Positions 6,401 through 8,825 of a stretch of DNA of 8,825 bases are shown in pieces. How positions within the stretch are numbered: position 1 is the stretch's first letter; the number at the start of each line of letters is the position of its first letter. A program made the position numbers and the translations under genes. Source of the DNA: UBA2040 sp965660955 (GTDB lineage Bacteria; Bacteroidota; Bacteroidia; Flavobacteriales_D; Crocinitomicaceae); the NCBI GenBank assembly GCA_965660955.1, contig CBFIBY010000114.1:1-8825 (forward strand), written 5' to 3'. The notes below the pieces were generated by a model, which saw only the letters and a list, made by a program, of their open reading frames with translations, was not told the DNA's origin and made no database searches.

Positions 6401-8064
6401 GAATTATCTACGTTGACCAAACCAAGGTTATCCAGCATAGCACGTGTAATATCCACTTTGAATTCCATATGTTGATCTCCTTTGAAATCAATGAATCCAT
6501 CATAAACTAAGTTCAAGTTATCATCCTTGATATCGACTTTCGCCATCAGGACTTCGTCTTCAAGACTTCCTTCTTGAATATTGATGTTTCGGTAGGCGTA
6601 ATCCATAAAATCGAAACGATTGACGTTTCCTTCTATTTTCGTGAAACGAATATCATTGGTTGAATATGCTTCACCGGCAAAAAAGAACGTTCCATCAAGT
6701 TGACCAAATGTTCCATCATTCAGGAATTTACCCAATTGGAAATTTTCTACTTTCACATCATAATCACTTGCCCGAGACTCCTCAAACATGTACGAATTGT
6801 TTTGGTGATTTTTTGTGAAGCGAATTCCGTTGTCCATACGAACGCCGCCTAGGTCGGTGTTCACCTCTCTTGCCGCAAGTACAAACTGGTCTTTAATTCC
6901 AGTTAAATGAACATTTGTCCCTTCAAAATGACCGAGTCTTTCTACATACTTATCAAAAGTTAAATATCCACCACCATTGTCTTTCGGCATTTTGATATTT
7001 TTTATGTCATTGATGTCGACGTAGGCATATGTCAACCTTTCGCTGAAGAAAGATCCATCTAAGTTTTTAAAATCGGGTAAGTTCAGTGTTCCTTTAATCA
7101 CAGTGTTTTCCCCAGTTTTTAAATCTAAATTCGTAATGCGAAGGTTTTTCGTTTTTCGAGTAACGGCTCCAGCAATATCAACCATTTGATCCATCCCTTC
7201 AAGTGCAGAAGCAAAATAGGATACATCCTTCATGGATACTTTTGAAGGAAGAATATTTGCATCGAAAGAAACACTGTCTTCAAAGGTGCGAACATCTCTT
7301 AAATGGCGCATGACCAAATTCATCTTGTCCATTTTGACGTTTGAATGAGGCGTTTTGATTTTAAGATCGGATAAATAGATTCCTTTCTGAAATATTTTGG
7401 CTCTCGTCGAAAGTGCATCAAGTACGAACCCGCATTCTTCAGCTGCGGAAAGTTTCTTTACCCGACACGTAACATCGTTTCCTCGCACCTGAATGTTATC
7501 TGCGGTTAGATTCACATTGCTAAAGTTGAGATGGTTCCAGTCCATACCAAAATCAGAATAACTCTTTCGGTTATCATCGTATCTGAAATTCACGTTTGTC
7601 AGTTGGACTTTTTTCAAATCCAAGTTTAACGGTTTCGATTTAGTGGTAGATCCGGAGTCAAAATAATCTTGAATGAACCAGTAATTGTAGTCTCCAGTAA
7701 GAGAATCACGCTGAATGTGTATGTCACCTTCGTCCAGGTCTACAGATGCAAGAGAAATCTTATTTTTAGCTAAATCCAGCGCGTCAAATCGGATATGTAA
7801 GGTTTTTATATCACCAAGAACTTCTCCTTTTTGGTCTTCAATGTAGACTCCTTTTAGCGCAAGACGGTCGATAAACACGAACGCTACTTGGTCGATATGC
7901 AGTTTTGTACCCAATTCTTTGGATAAGAAAGTGGTTGCTTTCTGCGCCAAATACGTCTGAACAGGAGAGGTGCGAATAATAAAGGCAAAAATAATGATGC
8001 AGATAAGCGCCAAATCCACCAAAATGGCGAAAAATCGTCCTATAAATTTCATTAATTTTGACAT
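3466..8064 (-). CDS. tamB: TamB-like translocation/assembly protein (AsmA-like, DUF490 C-terminal domain)
   Basis: A 1532-residue envelope protein expected to be anchored in the inner membrane and to span the periplasm as a long beta-rich groove. TamB relatives act in outer-membrane protein assembly and phospholipid transport with an outer-membrane TamA-type partner. A single N-terminal anchor covers about residues 11-30, followed by SPVQTYLAQKATTFLSKELG (33-52) and a GVYIEDQKGEVLGDI segment, the usual AsmA-like opening in Bacteroidota. The long middle is made of repeated beta segments, such as EGTLDGKIKVTGTPDEPLLDG near 980-1000. The DUF490/TamB core follows near 1195-1410, with GGYITWTGDPYNANLNLKSF, DPEELNRQFFSLLLWKRFQP, and VGVSKEFLDNRLIFTGSFG. 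The last 27 or so residues are a lysine run followed by a proline- and acid-rich tail. The start is ATG at 8064; an in-frame ATG at 8052 (M5) is a possible alternative. No frameshift is visible. It is divergent from tsaD and upstream of accC; no TamA/TamL partner is in the window. Confidence 0.93.
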   Translation of the reverse strand: MSKLMKFIGRFFAILVDLALICIIIFAFIIRTSPVQTYLAQKATTFLSKELGTKLHIDQVAFVFIDRLALKGVYIEDQKGEVLGDIKTLHIRFDALDLAKNKISLASVDLDEGDIHIQRDSLTGDYNYWFIQDYFDSGSTTKSKPLNLDLKKVQLTNVNFRYDDNRKSYSDFGMDWNHLNFSNVNLTADNIQVRGNDVTCRVKKLSAAEECGFVLDALSTRAKIFQKGIYLSDLKIKTPHSNVKMDKMNLVMRHLRDVRTFEDSVSFDANILPSKVSMKDVSYFASALEGMDQMVDIAGAVTRKTKNLRITNLDLKTGENTVIKGTLNLPDFKNLDGSFFSERLTYAYVDINDIKNIKMPKDNGGGYLTFDKYVERLGHFEGTNVHLTGIKDQFVLAAREVNTDLGGVRMDNGIRFTKNHQNNSYMFEESRASDYDVKVENFQLGKFLNDGTFGQLDGTFFFAGEAYSTNDIRFTKIEGNVNRFDFMDYAYRNINIQEGSLEDEVLMAKVDIKDDNLNLVYDGFIDFKGDQHMEFKVDITRAMLDNLGLVNVDNSKLKSDFRVQLDGKNEENIRGTVYLDGLVYSEGDIEYHLPGEMEIKVSRGEISDKLEIFSELGQAEIEGKIDFAQIGNSFQNQLSQILPALFKAPPKRSFAQLGKNNFSYKITTENMKEFLDNFVPGLYVKPGTEVSGHYLEQSNDFSLKLNSDYISYENYILQNIKVDQSAVDELLNLKMSVDDFQLNDTISVKELKFNANGSRDTFQSNLTWNPNTPNFSELNWKSMIIDDESFDIQIEPSHITIQEKQWDIKKSSDVEYRKEYISVSDFLFERANQYISLDGKVSESEEDKLKVKFSHLQLTDFAPILQSPVEIRGELNGFGEIWTPFTNIGYDGDASIKNLFVSNEEVGDVYLQSKWGKGKQSIDMNGVLNYRESKKTFQFEGIYHLDRKKDILDFNLVFDKTNIQFTNAFLDPQVVSEIEGTLDGKIKVTGTPDEPLLDGSVQLENAAARIGILGVKYRTNGEIYCDEYGFYMDNIPVFDEENNAGSMVGSIYHNNFVDWNFDLSFNIEDDAVNKDPLVPWKVLPLDKFLVLNTDYKEGDYYYGKAYATGYANIFGYTDHLEITVDAKTRRGTLINFPMYGTSEIDDEDSFIQFKPADSLIVLNNPEIDFTGVDLNLNFDVTPDAKLKIIFDEKLGDEIVADGSGRISMKVDNLGDITLDGTYTVNQGVYNFAMGPVKQNFFIEEGGYITWTGDPYNANLNLKSFYKVKANLSEITVDQLGSSSGTDQEVYCYLDITETLYAPAVGFDIEVPRADESGKALINRIKSDPEELNRQFFSLLLWKRFQPLKGSNTGASGTALDLAANQINSMLSQLSQSYKLAVNLDADATGDKTYEVGVSKEFLDNRLIFTGSFGVENSTQTESNSSQNILVGDVSLEYLLNEEGTFRVNIFNESNQSDVIQDNNQGLFTQGAGLHYQEDFTGFRNFKMIQYFLDLFRKSDNKRFPIKKKKSKTPVPPEDPKPLDQALMNEDEL
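8053..8060 (+). promoter_or_regulatory. -7-like promoter element for tsaD
   Basis: TAATTTTG fits TAnnTTTG and lies 30 bases before the GTG start of tsaD, inside the first codons of tamB. This would give a leader of about 24 bases. There is no TTG at the expected -33 distance, so only one half of the promoter is supported. Confidence 0.35.
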
Positions 8065-8071
8065 GTTAAAA

Positions 8072-8079
8072 CAAATTTA
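8072..8079 (-). promoter_or_regulatory. Possible -7-like element for tamB
   Basis: On the minus strand TAAATTTG fits TAnnTTTG but ends only seven bases before the tamB ATG at 8064, so transcription from it would give an almost leaderless mRNA or favour the second ATG at 8052. The nearest TTG upstream (8096-8094) is 14 bases away, shorter than usual. A different promoter inside tsaD is equally possible. Confidence 0.25.
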
Positions 8080-8090
8080 AGCAAACATCG

Positions 8091-8825
8091 GTGCAAAAAG
8101 ACATTTATATACTTGGAATTGAATCTTCATGCGATGACACCTCTGCATCTATACTCAAAAATAGTTCCATTCTTTCTAACGTAATCGCAGGACAAAAGAT
8201 TCATGAAGAATATGGCGGAGTTGTGCCTGAATTGGCAAGTCGAGCGCATCAGAAAAACCTTATACCCGTTGTTGACGCAGCAATTAAAAAAGCGGGCATT
8301 ACATTGAATGATTTAGATGGTATCGCTTTTACGCGAGGTCCTGGTTTGATGGGGTCTTTGGTTGTAGGAACTTCATTTGCAAAAGCATTGGCTCTTTCGC
8401 GAAATATTCCCATGATGGACGTGAATCACATGCAAGGTCATGTGCTAGCCCATTTTATTGATGACGAAAATAAAGCTAAACCGACGTTTCCATTTTTGTG
8501 TTTAACCGTTTCAGGTGGTCACACACAAATTGTTTTGGTAAAGGATTATTTGAAAATGGAAGTTATCGGCTCAACGATTGACGATGCAGCTGGAGAAGCT
8601 TTCGATAAATCGGCGAAACTACTTGGGTTTCCATATCCCGGAGGTCCGTTGATTGATAAATTTGCCAAAGAAGGCAATCCGGATGCATTTGATTTTGCCG
8701 AACCAAAAATGAAGGAATATGATTTCAGTTTCAGTGGTTTGAAGACTTCGATCATGTATTTTTTGAAAAAGCAGGTAAAGCTGAATCCAAATTTCATTGA
8801 AGAAAACAAAACTGATTTATGTGCA
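8091..8825 (+). CDS. tsaD: tRNA N6-adenosine threonylcarbamoyltransferase TsaD, N-terminal part (C-terminus beyond window)
   Basis: Cytoplasmic enzyme of the Kae1/TsaD family that transfers the threonylcarbamoyl group from threonylcarbamoyl-AMP to A37 of tRNAs reading ANN codons (t6A). It acts with TsaB and TsaE and is nearly universal. The visible 245 of an expected ~340 residues contain the ASKHA-fold signature: GIESSCDDTSAS at 9-20, EYGGVVPELASRAH at 40-53, and TRGPGLMGSL at 81-90. HMQGH at 113-117 holds the two metal-binding histidines, offset by two from E. coli H111 and H115. SGGHT (141-145) and DDAAGEAFDKSAKLLG (164-179) follow, then PYPGGPLID. The third metal ligand, a C-terminal aspartate, lies outside the window. 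The start is GTG at 8091: the frame has a stop at 8067-8069 and no ATG between, and the protein begins at the usual place for the family (QKDIYILGIESS). No Shine-Dalgarno is obvious. It is divergent from tamB with 26 bases between the start codons. Confidence 0.96.
   Translation, partial: MQKDIYILGIESSCDDTSASILKNSSILSNVIAGQKIHEEYGGVVPELASRAHQKNLIPVVDAAIKKAGITLNDLDGIAFTRGPGLMGSLVVGTSFAKALALSRNIPMMDVNHMQGHVLAHFIDDENKAKPTFPFLCLTVSGGHTQIVLVKDYLKMEVIGSTIDDAAGEAFDKSAKLLGFPYPGGPLIDKFAKEGNPDAFDFAEPKMKEYDFSFSGLKTSIMYFLKKQVKLNPNFIEENKTDLCA

Noticed and set aside
8546..8809. Open frame of 87 codons on the minus strand
   Set aside because: Antisense to conserved TsaD motifs; it has no domain or start context of its own.
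1..8825. Mobile element, CRISPR array, tRNA gene or defence/biosynthetic system
   Set aside because: No inverted or direct repeats of useful length, transposase or integrase motifs, regularly spaced repeats, or tRNA-like cloverleaf were seen; all five genes belong to well-known families and base composition looks even.

Overview
The window reads as ordinary chromosomal, housekeeping-type DNA from a member of the Bacteroidota, most likely a flavobacterium-like organism. Four things point there: AT-rich sequence with lysine- and asparagine-rich proteins; A-rich leaders without a clear Shine-Dalgarno; promoter-like motifs matching the Bacteroidota TTG / TAnnTTTG pattern; and a very long TamB protein of the Bacteroidota type placed head to head with tsaD. 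Genus cannot be assigned from the sequence. A member of Flavobacteriales is a guess.

Layout from left to right. (1) Bases 1-1020, minus strand: the N-terminal 340 residues of a SulP-family anion transporter, cut by the window edge, with a good Bacteroidota-type promoter just upstream. (2) Bases 1021-1229: a 209-base intergenic region between divergent genes, holding the two promoters and nothing else I can recognise. (3) Bases 1230-1862, plus strand: a small secreted outer-membrane beta-barrel protein. (4) Bases 1863-1931: a short gap between convergent genes containing a strong hairpin that can terminate both. (5) Bases 1932-3404, minus strand: a complete biotin carboxylase (AccC family) with an extended C-terminus. 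(6) Bases 3466-8064, minus strand: a complete 1532-residue TamB/AsmA-like envelope protein, upstream of and codirectional with the biotin carboxylase. (7) Bases 8091-8825, plus strand: the first 245 residues of TsaD, the tRNA t6A enzyme, starting at GTG only 26 bases from the tamB start and cut by the window edge.

The genes do not form one pathway. They cover anion uptake, an outer-membrane protein, biotin-dependent carboxylation, inner-to-outer membrane lipid or protein traffic, and tRNA modification. tamB and accC might share a transcript, but accC has its own promoter-like element. I found no mobile element, CRISPR array, tRNA, rRNA, riboswitch, defence system or biosynthetic cluster, and no convincing sign of a previously undescribed system. 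The findings are small-scale points about start sites, promoters and protein subtypes.
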